A stretch of DNA of 64,000 nt from Thorsellia kenyensis (GCF_042432445.1 NZ_JBHLXE010000027.1:69946-133945); one strand, 5' to 3'; counted from the stretch's first letter, positions 37,586 to 48,122 are shown. Numbers and translations are program-made. Notes: generated by a model from the letters alone, not told the origin.

Positions 37586-37601
37586 TCATTTAATCATTTA
37601 A
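37578..37601. repeat. Three tandem TCATTTAA copies over the chemoreceptor stop codon
   Basis: TCATTTAA occurs three times in a row. The first copy encodes the last Ile-Ile end and the stop TAA, so copy change would not alter the protein. Confidence 0.75.
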
Positions 37602-38156
37602 ATAGTTAATTAAATATATAAAATCAAAAGGGTTTAAGATAAGTTAGCTCTCTTTATTTAACCCCCCTTTGTTTAAGTGAAGCTCTATTTTTTGGTATTC
37701 TAATTGGGTAAATCATTTCATTTGTCAGGTTAATTGAGCAAAATTTAAATGAGGCTAATAATTTCAGAATCTAATTGAAGTCGTTCAAGATTAAAAATAG
37801 TTAACCTTTGAGTTCTTTTTTTGTATCAAAATATTGAGTTATCATAAATCATATATGTTAAGAGCTAAAGCTTTCGCTCAAAAGAAATTACCAAAATGAC
37901 AAGACATAAATTGATATTATTTTGTAATTTTATTACTACAAAATGAGCGTAAAGTAGACATTGCTCAAGAAAAATGGACCCATTTGACTTAACTCGCTAA
38001 ATGATAATTTCATTTTGAAGTTTAAAAGGAAGTAAATAGTAGTCTTTTTATTGTGATTAAGTTTAAGTTTTAACCTAATGTAAGTAAATGGGAAGTGCAA
38101 ATAAAACAGGGGGAAACCTAAATCTGAAAAGTATTTAATCAGACAGTATTAGAATT
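37602..38156. other. Intergenic region, convergent genes, mostly featureless
   Basis: About 550 bases hold no open frame of note. An imperfect stem near 37625-37673 (CAAAAGGG against CCCCTTTG) may terminate the chemoreceptor transcript, with low certainty. Confidence 0.4.
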
Positions 38157-38198
38157 AAAAAAAACCGAAAATTAGTAAAACTGAAATTCGGTTTTTTT
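38157..38198. terminator. Intrinsic terminator downstream of the L,D-transpeptidase gene
   Basis: A run of A then CCGAA pairs with TTCGG followed by seven T across a 17-base loop. It is symmetrical enough to stop transcription from both sides of this convergent region. Confidence 0.75.
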
Positions 38199-38235
38199 AT
38201 ATTCTATTTTAATACTCAGTAATTACTCAGTAGGA

Positions 38236-39162
38236 TTATAAGCGACCGACTTGAGTTGGTAATCCTGAACGTCTTTTATACTGTTCTTCAAATAGTGCTG
38301 TATCAGTATTAGGATGGGTAGAGAATGCTTTTACTGATTGATTTAAAGGAATTGGTAATGTTTTGGTGTCTTCACCTTCTCTTTTAGAAAGAGGTTCATG
38401 AACTTCAACATAACGTCTACCATCAGGTTCAACTGAAACTTTAATTGCTTCACTGATGATTTGAACTCTTTCCCCTTTGGCGACTTTGCCAAAAAGTGCT
38501 TTTATGTCATCAGGGCGTAAACGAATACAACCTGAGCTTACGCGTAAGCCAATACCAAAATCAGCATTTGTACCATGGATGAGATAAGTACCAGAACCAT
38601 AAGCTAAGCGTAATGCAAACTCACCCATAGGATTATCTGGGCCTGCAGGCCACACTGCAGGTAACGTTACACCTTGAGCAGCATATCTTTTTCTGATTGA
38701 AGGGGTAGGAGTCCAAGTTGGGTTGGGAATTTTTTGGCTAATAGACGTAGTCATTAAAGGGGTGTCAATACCTTGTAGACCAATCCCTATAGGATAAACG
38801 ATAACTTTATTTTGACCTTTCGGGAAGTAAAAAAGTCTCATCTCTGTCAGATTAACTACAATACCTTCACGCTTGGTATCAGGGAGAAGCATTTGATGGG
38901 GTATAATAATTTCAGATCCTGGTTTAGGCAACCAAGCATCTATTCCTGGATTAGCCTGGAGCATAGCATAAAATCCAACTTTATATTTAGCTGCAATAGT
39001 TTCTAAATCCATTGTGCTGTCATCAGGAATCTTGTAAATAATGTTTTCACCAATAAGGCGGCTTCCCTCAGGTGGAAGAGGATACTCAGTTGCCTGAGCG
39101 GTGTTAAAAATAGTACCAATCGACATAACAGATACTAAAATAAAACTTAAAATACGACGCAT
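38236..39162 (-). CDS. Periplasmic L,D-transpeptidase (YkuD family)
   Basis: The 308-residue exported enzyme has a signal peptide (cleavage near TAQA-TEYP), a LysM-like region (about 45-95: IPDDSTMDLETIAAKYKVG, NPGIDAWLPKPGSEIIIP) and a YkuD catalytic domain (about 100-240). The HGTNADFGIGLRVSSGCIRL block contains the catalytic His and Cys. It matches the E. coli ErfK/YbiS/YcfS/YnhG group, which attach Braun lipoprotein to peptidoglycan. Which paralogue is meant cannot be settled, because no lpp is present in the window. It is apparently monocistronic with its own terminator. Confidence 0.92.
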   Translation of the reverse strand: MRRILSFILVSVMSIGTIFNTAQATEYPLPPEGSRLIGENIIYKIPDDSTMDLETIAAKYKVGFYAMLQANPGIDAWLPKPGSEIIIPHQMLLPDTKREGIVVNLTEMRLFYFPKGQNKVIVYPIGIGLQGIDTPLMTTSISQKIPNPTWTPTPSIRKRYAAQGVTLPAVWPAGPDNPMGEFALRLAYGSGTYLIHGTNADFGIGLRVSSGCIRLRPDDIKALFGKVAKGERVQIISEAIKVSVEPDGRRYVEVHEPLSKREGEDTKTLPIPLNQSVKAFSTHPNTDTALFEEQYKRRSGLPTQVGRL

Positions 39163-39500
39163 AAAGACATATTCCTAAAGTTAACAAATATTCATGAAAT
39201 TACCAAAACAAGCATACTTCAAGCTAAGATAATTACCTTTTTTATTTACTGACAATAAATAGTATAATTGATTATCAGAGGTTGTACTATCAGATTAATG
39301 AATAAGGTTTATTCTACTTATTTTTATTTTGTTGAAAACAACATTAATTTTTTGCTTATGTAACAAAAATAAATTGCTTACATATTAAATTACAGAAGAT
39401 AAACTTTCTTCAATTGTTATTACAATTACTAATTATAAGTAATCTTGAGGCTTTTTTCTAGAAATTGATTAAAATAACACAAGAAGCGCTTTTTTTTTGC
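39163..39500. other. Intergenic region upstream of the L,D-transpeptidase gene
   Basis: About 340 very AT-rich bases hold no gene. They carry the transpeptidase promoter and the 3' flank of modF. No clear terminator is seen after modF. Confidence 0.4.
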
Positions 39501-40970
39501 TCATATTTGCTCTAAAACTGGTGTTTTTCCCTTAAAAAGTCGTAAACGATGAGTGATTATAGAAGGTGCATCTTCAATATGGTGTGACACAAATAAGAGT
39601 TGTGTACTACTAAGTTCAATGAGTTTGCTAATCCAAATTTTTACCCATTCTCTATTTAACGCATCTAAGCCTTGAAAAGGTTCATCTAATATCAACAAAG
39701 CAGGGTGCTTTACAAAAGCCCTCACAATTAATATAAGCCTTTGTTGTCCCCAGGAAAGACTGTGAAAAGGGGCTTTTTTTATTGACTCAGGCCAATTTAA
39801 AAATTCAAACCATTGATTGGTTAAAGATTTGATCTCTTCACTGGGTGTTTCATATAGCCCTATTGAGTCAAAATAACCTGAAATAACCACATTTTCAACA
39901 GTTGTTTTTACTCTGTAGGATTGATGAAAACTGCTACTGACATAACCTATATGCTTTTTAATGTCCCAAATGGTTTCTCCGCTCCCTCTTTTAATTCCAA
40001 ATAAAGTTAAATCGTTTGCGTAACCTTGAGGATGATCGCCAGTAATAAGGCTAAGTAGTGTAGATTTTCCAGATCCATTTTCTCCTGTAATTTGCCAATG
40101 CTGTCCATTTGATACTTGCCAATTAAAATTATCAAAAATGATGCTATCACCATAGCTGATGTGGCCATTTTTAAGAATAACTTTTGGATGCTCATGGTCG
40201 TATCTTATGGCACTGATTGGAGGAGGAGGCAATTTATTTGCACTTAAATTTTCCAAAGAAGCTAACTGTTCTATCTCTATTTTACCCATCAATGCCGCTT
40301 TAGGCCCTATTTCAATAAGCTCAAGCTGTGAAACGATCCCTAGCTTTAGAGCACAAGAGGGTATATCATTAAAACGATTTAAAATGAGGACAATCGTTGT
40401 TCCTTTATTATGCAATTGAGTAAGAGCATTTTTTAAATATTGGGTTGATTCAGCATCTAACCCATCAAATGGCTCATCTAAAATAAGTAAATCGGGTGAT
40501 TTAAGCAGTTTTTGGCATAAAAAAACTTTACGCATCTCACCTGTAGATAACAATTTAAATGGACGCTTTAGTAAATATTCAATATTAAACAAACAGATAA
40601 GATCTTTAAATTTTTTATCGTTAATTTTTTGTTTTTGATCTTCCAGGATAAATTCTTGGGCAGTTTTGCCTATTTCGTCTTCTAAAAGATTATCTGTATT
40701 ATCACGAGCCCATTCTTTATTCAAGATACGCTGTAAATACTCAAAAGAAACAAGCTCAATTGATTCAAATGAGTTATTTACATCCCCAGATAAGATATCT
40801 AAATAGCCTGCTAAGGCCGCACCTATAGCTGATTTTCCACTGCCATTTTGACCTACAATAACAAGGAAATCATTGCGTTCAATTCTGGCTGAATTAATAG
40901 TAAAAAAACGATTGTAATTTAATCTAAAAACCACTTCTGATAGAGATAAAAACACGGCAACTGCCCTCAT
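39501..40970 (-). CDS. modF: ModF-like tandem ABC ATPase
   Basis: The 489-residue protein (E. coli ModF 490) has two ABC ATPase domains. The first has Walker A GQNGSGKSA (40-48), signature LSTGEMRK and LLILDEPFDGLD. The second has ITGENGSGKSTLLS, HSLSWGQQRL and LLILDEPFQGLD. The stretch ETIWDIKKHIGYVSSSFH is almost the same as in E. coli. ModF is linked to molybdate metabolism but its exact job is unclear. No mod transport genes are adjacent; it diverges from zur. Confidence 0.92.
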   Translation of the reverse strand: MRAVAVFLSLSEVVFRLNYNRFFTINSARIERNDFLVIVGQNGSGKSAIGAALAGYLDILSGDVNNSFESIELVSFEYLQRILNKEWARDNTDNLLEDEIGKTAQEFILEDQKQKINDKKFKDLICLFNIEYLLKRPFKLLSTGEMRKVFLCQKLLKSPDLLILDEPFDGLDAESTQYLKNALTQLHNKGTTIVLILNRFNDIPSCALKLGIVSQLELIEIGPKAALMGKIEIEQLASLENLSANKLPPPPISAIRYDHEHPKVILKNGHISYGDSIIFDNFNWQVSNGQHWQITGENGSGKSTLLSLITGDHPQGYANDLTLFGIKRGSGETIWDIKKHIGYVSSSFHQSYRVKTTVENVVISGYFDSIGLYETPSEEIKSLTNQWFEFLNWPESIKKAPFHSLSWGQQRLILIVRAFVKHPALLILDEPFQGLDALNREWVKIWISKLIELSSTQLLFVSHHIEDAPSIITHRLRLFKGKTPVLEQI

Positions 40971-41088
40971 ATAAAATAAACCTAAGTTAGGTCAAAGGAA
41001 AAAGAGAAAGCTGACCTTCAATTTACTTAATTAATCTAATCCCATATAATGCATGAAAAATATAAATTTTAAAGAGGAAATTTAACCA

Positions 41089-41574
41089 TTGGCTAACATA
41101 GAAGATATCATTAGTGCAGCAAAAATTACTTGTTTGAAAAGAAGGGTCAATTTGACTTCTAAAAGAGAAGTTATTTTGCGTGCCATAGTTGGTTCTAATA
41201 TTCCTTTATCTGCTTATGAAATTATAGATATATGCCGAATAGAACATGATCTCATTATAACGCCTATGTCCATTTACCGCATGTTAAATGTGCTAGAGGA
41301 ACATCATCTTATCCACCGACTTAAAAGTGCAAATAAATATATAGCGTGTATTCATATGAATTGTGGTCATGATCACAAGTTCCCACAATTTTTAATTTGT
41401 AAAGTTTGCGGCAATGTTAAAGAGTTTGATATTGAAGAAAGTACAATTGAATCATTAAAAAAGAGTATTCTATCTGCAGGTTTTAAATCTAACGAAATGC
41501 AGTTAGAACTTGAAAGTATATGTAATGCTTGCCATGAGAAGCATGATGATATACATGATGAAAACAAAGTATAA
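41089..41574 (+). CDS. zur: Zur, Fur-family zinc uptake repressor (TTG start)
   Basis: The 161-residue Fur-family protein has an N-terminal winged helix (TSKREVILRAIVGSNIPLSAYEIIDIC, then a TPMSIYRML recognition segment) and a C-terminal zinc/dimerisation domain with CKVC (about 104-107) and CNAC near the end. The N-terminal layout AKITCLKRRVNLTSKR fits E. coli Zur (AEKICAQRNVRLTPQR) better than Fur. The start is TTG: GAGGA lies about ten bases upstream, and there is no in-frame ATG before the first conserved residues. No zinc transporter gene is nearby. Confidence 0.8.
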   Translation: MANIEDIISAAKITCLKRRVNLTSKREVILRAIVGSNIPLSAYEIIDICRIEHDLIITPMSIYRMLNVLEEHHLIHRLKSANKYIACIHMNCGHDHKFPQFLICKVCGNVKEFDIEESTIESLKKSILSAGFKSNEMQLELESICNACHEKHDDIHDENKV

Positions 41575-41784
41575 TAGTTTATTAGCTTAATTATTACAGA
41601 AATTTCTTGGTGCTGAGTTAATTTTAAATGCTAATTTGATCCTACTACTTTTAGTCTATCTATTTTTATCAATTTGTGCTGAATTTTATAAGTGTTAGAT
41701 AATATTTCGTTGCTCTTTTAGACTCACCTTATAGGTATTCTAAAAATATTTATTTTGAATAAGTTATTTTAAATTACTCATTCC

Positions 41785-44706
41785 CTATAATTTATTTTTT
41801 TCCATGGTTTCTTCTAGCCAATAATTTAATCGATCTGTAAAGCTTAAACTTTGCCATAAAGTGTAAATGTTTTCTTTATGACTATAATTCAAAATAATTT
41901 CTCTTGGCGCATTAAGTTGGGTATTTGTGGCTTTTATTTTACTTTCTAAGAATAAATCACCAAAATTGGTTAGGCTTAGATTAGTTTCAAAATTATCAAT
42001 ATTCAATGTTTTAATCAAATCAAATACAGGCGGTAGTACAAGACTATCTTTCGACATTTTACTCAAAAGAGTTTCATCAACCTGTAGGGTCAATTTATTT
42101 TCATTAAATAAATAGCCTTCTTTAATTAAATAATCTGAATCATTAAATAAGATCTTAAAATTTCCACCTAAGCTTCCAGTCATCTGAATATAATTATTTG
42201 CGAATAAAGACCAAAATCTTGTTGTATCAAGATGTTCAATAACTAATTCGGTTGGCGTAATTTGTGGCAAGCGGATCACATCCATATTAAGACTGCCACC
42301 AAGTAAATCTGTATGAATAGCTTTGAATTCGAGAGGGTATTGATTATTAAATGGATAATAGCCTTTAAACTCCAGAGAAATGTTTTCGTAGGCAATGATA
42401 TTCTCTAATGAAGATAATTTTAAAGTGACTGGCGTAGTATGTCCAAAATGCCATCGGTGATTTTTAAATTGATAGGGCATAGTAAAATTTAGCGCTTTTA
42501 TATGGTTATTTTTATAACGCACGTTGACATCATCAAATACTAAATGCCCGCCCATGATGAATCCTTGTTCTGGAGCGGCAGAATAGCTTGCTTGTGCCCT
42601 AAATTGACCTTGATGAACGTCAAGATCAGTATCTTTAGAAAATAAATGGCGAAAAGCAGCTGCATTTTGTACAGGCCACCACGCTTGACCTCTTAAACGT
42701 ACACCATCCCATCGCCCAGCCAATTCAATATTTTCAAAAAGTGGTGATGCAAGTGTTCCAGAGTAAATAAAGTTTGAAAAATCAAATCCTTGAACATCTA
42801 GATCTAAATGGGGATCCACTATAGTACCCCCATTTCTAAAATCTATATGATCAGCTTTGAGGCTCAATCCACCCACCAGATCATGCCGGGTCACATCGAG
42901 TTTTTGAATTGTAGTGAGTAGGTTTGTGGCCTCATCTGATTTAATATTCAATAAGCGGAGAGGGTAAAGCATCTCAATACGTGGTTTTTGTACATCAACA
43001 ATGCCATATTTGAGTTGATTTAAGCCTGTCGATAATTGAGATAGATAAAGTCCGTTATTCTCAAATTTTCCTTTACCTTTCATATCCCAAATTGCTTCAA
43101 ATAATGGCATTTGACCATTACCCCAAGCAAGCCAATACCAAGAGCCTTTATCAAAATTAAAATCATAAGCTTTACCATCAAGATGGAGCTCTACTTGTCC
43201 CCACAAAGCTTCACGTGTTTTTAAAATAGCTTGCAACCTACCACTGAGTCCCGACTTGTTTACCTTTATCCCAGCAAGTGGAAGACGGACTTCCTCGATA
43301 TAAACACCATCAAATAAGTCACCCCATCCTCTAACAAGGGAACCTGGTAATAATTTAATAGATGTATCTTCAATATTTAGCTGTCCTGGAATAGAAATCG
43401 TAAAAACGAGATCGTTAAAATTGACACCACCATTAAGTTGAAAAGGTATATTGTCTTTCATCTGTTTTAAAATGATTTGCGGTACAGATAATACCAGTGT
43501 GTTTTTCCCCCTGGTTCCATAAGTGATAAGATTTAATCGACCTTTCAGAGTAACAGGATCTGCATTAAAAATGTTAATAGCTTGTAGATAAATGTTACCC
43601 TGTAACTTATGCTTTTTATTTGGATATGACCATCGCCCGTTAATTATTTTTAAATCGTCTTTAGAAAAAAGTATGGGTAAATACAATAGCTCATTATTAT
43701 TTGAGTCAAAAATGTAGGTTGTCAAATCGTTATCTATAAGATCTACATTAACTAATATTGGTTCAAATTCATCTGTAAGACTTCTTACTTGAGTCCGTAA
43801 CTGTCCAGTTAAAGGGCGTTCTTTAAAGTCATTATTTAGGACAAACCTAGCATTTCCTTTAAACCTTAACGCATTTTCAAATATCAGGTTCACTTTTGTT
43901 ATTTCAAGAAAATAAGCATTATTTTCAAAATCAAAAGGAGTATTTAAACCTAAAAGATTTAAATCATGACTTTCGTTATTTAAAGGAAATGAATCAAAGT
44001 ACGGATGATCTGTTGTTGAATTTTTTGTTACGAAATGTGGCAATAGTTCAGTATTTTTTTTTAAAGAGCTATTATTTATAAACTGTGGGATTTGTTCATA
44101 CCACTGATTTTTTCGTAATTTCCCTTCCAATTCTAACGATGGGCTATTAAAAAGGAATTGATGGATTTTTTTGGCAAAAACCCATCTGCCTTTAATAGGA
44201 AATTCTTGGGAATTAAAAAGATTATTATTATTTTTTATAAGTTGCAAATTAGCGACATTAATGTCCAGGGGAGGTAAAAACGATTCAATCTTTTCAATAG
44301 TTGCTGAGCTGTCTTTTTGAGCAATATATTCATTAAAACAATCTAAATTGACTGTTAGATGTTCAATTGAAGGGTTAACACTCTTGAATTGAAAAGTAAT
44401 TTTAGTGTTTTGAATGCTCAAAAATTCGCAATAACCAGCCTTTTGTTTGATATGAACATAAATTGATTCTGAAAAAAGGGTGTTTTCTTTAAAATCAAAA
44501 TAAGGAGGATTAATAACTACCCTTGATTCGAATGATTGAGATCTTTTTAAGGAGTCGTTTATACTATTAGCGGAATGATATGAGAAAAGAAATTGTTCAT
44601 TTAAAAAAAGATTAATAATCCAGGGAAGTATTTTAAAAAAAGAAAAAAAAACACCTATCAAAGAAAGTGTAATCACTATGATGATGGAATATATCGCTTT
44701 ATTCAT
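41785..44706 (-). CDS. ydbH: YdbH-like AsmA-type intermembrane transport protein
   Basis: The 973-residue protein has one N-terminal membrane anchor (about 5-28) and then a long beta-strand-rich periplasmic region. The layout and C-terminal pattern (ITPTELVIEHLDTTRFWSLF, TGSLGGNFKILFN, IKEGYLF, then FDLIKTLNIDNFETNLSLTNFGDLFLESKIKATNTQ) resemble E. coli YdbH (879 residues). YdbH is one of the redundant AsmA-like proteins that carry phospholipids to the outer membrane with YhdP and TamB. The small partners ynbE and ydbL that usually follow are not found downstream here. Confidence 0.75.
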   Translation of the reverse strand: MNKAIYSIIIVITLSLIGVFFSFFKILPWIINLFLNEQFLFSYHSANSINDSLKRSQSFESRVVINPPYFDFKENTLFSESIYVHIKQKAGYCEFLSIQNTKITFQFKSVNPSIEHLTVNLDCFNEYIAQKDSSATIEKIESFLPPLDINVANLQLIKNNNNLFNSQEFPIKGRWVFAKKIHQFLFNSPSLELEGKLRKNQWYEQIPQFINNSSLKKNTELLPHFVTKNSTTDHPYFDSFPLNNESHDLNLLGLNTPFDFENNAYFLEITKVNLIFENALRFKGNARFVLNNDFKERPLTGQLRTQVRSLTDEFEPILVNVDLIDNDLTTYIFDSNNNELLYLPILFSKDDLKIINGRWSYPNKKHKLQGNIYLQAINIFNADPVTLKGRLNLITYGTRGKNTLVLSVPQIILKQMKDNIPFQLNGGVNFNDLVFTISIPGQLNIEDTSIKLLPGSLVRGWGDLFDGVYIEEVRLPLAGIKVNKSGLSGRLQAILKTREALWGQVELHLDGKAYDFNFDKGSWYWLAWGNGQMPLFEAIWDMKGKGKFENNGLYLSQLSTGLNQLKYGIVDVQKPRIEMLYPLRLLNIKSDEATNLLTTIQKLDVTRHDLVGGLSLKADHIDFRNGGTIVDPHLDLDVQGFDFSNFIYSGTLASPLFENIELAGRWDGVRLRGQAWWPVQNAAAFRHLFSKDTDLDVHQGQFRAQASYSAAPEQGFIMGGHLVFDDVNVRYKNNHIKALNFTMPYQFKNHRWHFGHTTPVTLKLSSLENIIAYENISLEFKGYYPFNNQYPLEFKAIHTDLLGGSLNMDVIRLPQITPTELVIEHLDTTRFWSLFANNYIQMTGSLGGNFKILFNDSDYLIKEGYLFNENKLTLQVDETLLSKMSKDSLVLPPVFDLIKTLNIDNFETNLSLTNFGDLFLESKIKATNTQLNAPREIILNYSHKENIYTLWQSLSFTDRLNYWLEETMEKNKL

Positions 44707-44756
44707 TCTTAAGGTGTTTTTTTATAGTAATGCATATCTATATCACGTTAGCTAAA

Positions 44757-45800
44757 CTAAGGTGATGGAAAAGGGTATTGAGTATGAATCCGGTTTATTT
44801 CAATTAGTAAATCCTGTGACAGCGTCACGTTTAAGCTGTCAATATTTTCCCTTAATTGCTTTAACGTGGTTGCTCCTAAAATTGTACTTGCATTAAAAGG
44901 CTGATTATTGACATAAGCCAGCGACATAACAGCAGGCGATAAGCCAAATTCATGGGCTAGGGCAACATATGCTTCTGTCGCTTTGATGGCTTGCTCGGAA
45001 CTATATCGGACAAACCTATTAAATAAAGTGTTTCTTGCGCCTTCTGGTTTTTGCCCATTGAGATATTTGCCAGTTAAGGTTCCAAAGCCAAGACATGAGT
45101 AAGCTAATAGTTTAACGTCTTCATAGTAACAAATTTCACTTAGGGCTACCTCAAAGGTTCTATTTAATAAACTATAAGGGTTTTGTATAGTTAAAACTTT
45201 TGGTAAATTATGCTGTTTAGCTAAATTTAAATAGCGCATTAATCCATAAGGTGTTTCATTGGAAACCCCAATATACCGAATCTTTCCGGCCTTGACTTCA
45301 TCGTTGAGCGCTTCTAACGTTTCTAAAAAAGAGTCATTTTTTTCTTCATCAGTAGGATAGTTATAAGTAAGCTGGCCAAATATATTGGTTTTCCTTTCAG
45401 GCCAATGGAGCTGATATAAATCAATATAGTCAGTTTTTAAACGTTTAAGACTGCTATTAAGAGCTTGCTGGATATTGAGTTTATCTAGGCGCTGAGAATT
45501 TCTTATCGGCGTATCAGGCTGTCTAACAGGGCCAATAATTTTTGTGGCTAAGATCACATCACCACGTTTCTTAAATTTTTCAATCCATTGACCTATATAT
45601 TCTTCTGTTAAACCGTAAGTTTCTTTTGAAGGAGGCACTGGATACATCTCAGCGGTATCAATTAAATTGATACCGTTTGCAATTGCATAATTTAGTTGTT
45701 CAAAAGCATCAGCTAAGGTATTTTGAACACCAAAAGTCATTGTACCCAAACCTAATTGGCTTATTTTTAAGGTGCTGTTTGGAAGCAAAGTATATCTCAT
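44757..45800 (-). CDS. tas: Aldo/keto reductase Tas
   Basis: The 347-residue NADP(H)-dependent aldo/keto reductase (E. coli Tas 346) forms a TIM barrel. Catalytic and signature regions are GINLIDTAEMYPVPP (Asp and Tyr), ATKIIGPVRQPD (Lys), YQLHWPERKTN (His) and GKIRYIGVSNETPYG. RYLNLAKQHNLPKVLTIQNPYSLLNRTFEV is nearly the E. coli sequence. The physiological substrate is unknown. A small membrane-protein frame lies 21 bases upstream and may be co-transcribed. Confidence 0.93.
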   Translation of the reverse strand: MRYTLLPNSTLKISQLGLGTMTFGVQNTLADAFEQLNYAIANGINLIDTAEMYPVPPSKETYGLTEEYIGQWIEKFKKRGDVILATKIIGPVRQPDTPIRNSQRLDKLNIQQALNSSLKRLKTDYIDLYQLHWPERKTNIFGQLTYNYPTDEEKNDSFLETLEALNDEVKAGKIRYIGVSNETPYGLMRYLNLAKQHNLPKVLTIQNPYSLLNRTFEVALSEICYYEDVKLLAYSCLGFGTLTGKYLNGQKPEGARNTLFNRFVRYSSEQAIKATEAYVALAHEFGLSPAVMSLAYVNNQPFNASTILGATTLKQLRENIDSLNVTLSQDLLIEINRIHTQYPFPSP

Positions 45801-45821
45801 CGTTTTATTCCGTATATCAAA

Positions 45822-46016
45822 TTATTTACTTTTGGAATCGGTATTCCCTTTGGGTGGTAAAATACTTTCCACAAATTCAGGCGTTACGGGATTGTCTTTA
45901 TCATGGGTATAAATAATAAAACCAACGAGTACTGTGGCACAAATCGCACAGATAGCTAAGATAAAAATAAAAGGAAAGAATATTTTTTTTAGTTTAGACG
46001 TCAATTGACACCCCAC
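45822..46016 (-). CDS. Small single-pass membrane protein
   Basis: A 64-codon frame starts at GTG (46014-46016), with a second possible TTG start at 46002-46004 preceded by GGGG. The product has a basic N-terminus (SKLKK), one long hydrophobic segment (about 13-36) and a polar tail ending PPKGNTDSKSK, so it is likely inserted in the inner membrane with the tail outside. The frame stops 21 bases before tas in the same direction. I do not recognise the family. Confidence 0.5.
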   Translation of the reverse strand: MGCQLTSKLKKIFFPFIFILAICAICATVLVGFIIYTHDKDNPVTPEFVESILPPKGNTDSKSK

Positions 46017-46573
46017 AATTAAATAAGATTGATAGTAGATTATAACATAATTTTACACGCTAGAGTAAAACTGTACATCAGTTCTTAAACTAAAATTTTA
46101 TATTTGTTTATTGAAGAATTTTTTTTATAATCATTAGAATTTCACTTTGATGTAATTGGAAATAATCTCTAGATACTTATAGACCATTTTATCGATTAAA
46201 CGATACAGAGTCACTAGTCAATAGCCAATTAAAAATTTAATCTATTTGACGTCTCCAACTGATAATCAATGAGTATTTTTTTATGTCCTTTTATTGAATG
46301 ATAATAGAAATTAAAATAAATAAAATTTTTTTGCAAGCGCTTCTATAGATTGAATTTATAGAAATAGATTTCTTGTGTAATGTTTTGCACTTATTTATAA
46401 AAAAATGCTTTATTTCAAGGCAGTGAGCGCAAATTGTTTTAAAATATCCCTTATGCAAACAATGAACTAAATTGAAACATATCATTTTTCAAACCTCATT
46501 ATTAGTAGATACGATTCAGGCACAGCTATGTAACCTGTAATTAATCAATCTTGATAAAGAATAAGGAATTTCT
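46017..46573. other. Divergent intergenic region ahead of the puuB-like gene
   Basis: About 555 AT-rich bases hold no frame with a credible start and ribosome site. They must contain promoters for both flanking genes. No tRNA or riboswitch-like structure was recognised. Confidence 0.45.
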
Positions 46574-47881
46574 ATGGAAAATATCATTACTAAAGATACA
46601 GTACTTAACAAAAATAATTATTATGAAGCTGGAATTGCTCAACGATTTAATTTTCCTGCATTGACAGAAGAGATAGCTACTGATTGTTGTATAGTTGGTG
46701 GTGGACTTGCTGGTATTAGTGCAGCAATTGAACTCAAGCTTAAAGGATATAGTGTTACCCTACTTGAGGCAAATCGAATTGGTTTTGGTGCCTCAGGACG
46801 AAATGGTGGACAGATAATAGTGGGATACTCAAAAGATGACGATATGATAAAAAAATTCTCCTTATCTGAAGCTAAGGCATTTTGGGATATTAGCTTAGCT
46901 GGAGTAGAACTCATTAATAAAAGGATAGAAAATTATGGTTTAGAGTGTGATTATGAGAAGGGCTATTTGTTTGTGGCTAATGGTCCTAAAAAAGCGAACG
47001 AATTGATAAAAATGATGCAACAAAGAGAGCAGTATTATGGTTATAACCATCAAGAGTTAATCACTAAAACAGAGCTAAAAAATTATATTGGTTCTGATTC
47101 TTATGAAAATGGCGTTTATGATAAGTTATCCGGTCATTTTAATCCTTTAAAGTATCTTTTAGGCCTAACCTCAGTTGCAAAATCAATGGGAGTGAAAATA
47201 TTCGAAAATAGTCCGGTTATTACTTACAAAGATGAAGGCAACCTAATTTTTAAAACTGTAAATGGTCAGTGCAAGAGTAAATTCGGGCTTATTGCTGGGA
47301 ATGTCTATTCAAATGGATATGGTGAAATACTTCCTAAAAAAATTGCACGCAATATTTTGCCGGTAGGGACTTACATTACTGTTACTGAACCGCTTGATGA
47401 ACGCTTAGCAAAAAAATTAATCCCTAAACGTTCAGCTATTTGTAATACCAATTTTCAATTGGACTATTTTCGTTTAACCCCAGATAACCGATTACTTTTT
47501 GGTGGAGATGTCGCTATAGGTTCAACTGTACCACGCAATTATCTAGACAGAGTAAGACGTAGGATGGCTGCAGTTTTTCCTGAGCTAAAAGAGAGTAAAA
47601 TTGAGTATATCTGGGGCGGTCATGTGGATGTGACTATGAATCAATATCCTGATTTTGGAAAATTAAGTAAAAATTTATATTATTTACAAGGTTTTTCTGG
47701 TCATGGTGTGGCATTGGCTGGTATTGCAGGTAAACTTATTGCTGACTCTATTTCTGGTGATGCAGAGAAATTCGATAAATTCAAGCAAATAAAGCATATG
47801 CCTTTTTACGGTGGACAATACTTACAAATGCCAATGCTGCTAGCTGGGCTTTGGTACAATAAGTTAAAAGAGCTGTTTTAG
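46574..47881 (+). CDS. puuB: PuuB-like FAD-dependent amine oxidoreductase
   Basis: The 435-residue DAO-family flavoprotein has an N-terminal Rossmann motif CCIVGGGLAGISAAIE and GFGASGRNGGQ (flavin contact). The C-terminal LRFGGD-type YFRLTPDNRLLFGGDVA and YLQGFSGHGVALAGIAGKL complete the flavin site. It follows E. coli PuuB (gamma-glutamylputrescine oxidase, 426 residues) from end to end. No other puu genes are present, so the true substrate could be a different amine or gamma-glutamyl amine. It is followed 241 bases later by a glutamate/aspartate importer on the same strand, which suggests a link to amino-acid nitrogen use. Confidence 0.75.
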   Translation: MENIITKDTVLNKNNYYEAGIAQRFNFPALTEEIATDCCIVGGGLAGISAAIELKLKGYSVTLLEANRIGFGASGRNGGQIIVGYSKDDDMIKKFSLSEAKAFWDISLAGVELINKRIENYGLECDYEKGYLFVANGPKKANELIKMMQQREQYYGYNHQELITKTELKNYIGSDSYENGVYDKLSGHFNPLKYLLGLTSVAKSMGVKIFENSPVITYKDEGNLIFKTVNGQCKSKFGLIAGNVYSNGYGEILPKKIARNILPVGTYITVTEPLDERLAKKLIPKRSAICNTNFQLDYFRLTPDNRLLFGGDVAIGSTVPRNYLDRVRRRMAAVFPELKESKIEYIWGGHVDVTMNQYPDFGKLSKNLYYLQGFSGHGVALAGIAGKLIADSISGDAEKFDKFKQIKHMPFYGGQYLQMPMLLAGLWYNKLKELF

Positions 47882-48122
47882 ACTAAATATAGTGGATCAA
47901 AATTGTACGAGATCAAATATTAATATATAAAATGTATGTTAATGTCAGTGTAAAATTCTTATTTAAGCATGCAGTTCACATTTTTTTAACATTTTGATTG
48001 TTTTTTTTTCAATAGTTCACTATCTTAAAGATGAAAGTGTTTGTTAATGACTAAGTTCTTTTTTGAAAAAGAGCAAACACGTTCCTCTTGGATTTAATAC
48101 TCTTTATTTTAAGGAAGGAAAT

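Noticed and set aside
37578..37601. Three TCATTTAA units as a start of a CRISPR or iteron array
   Set aside because: The units are only 8 bases, without spacers, and sit on a stop codon.
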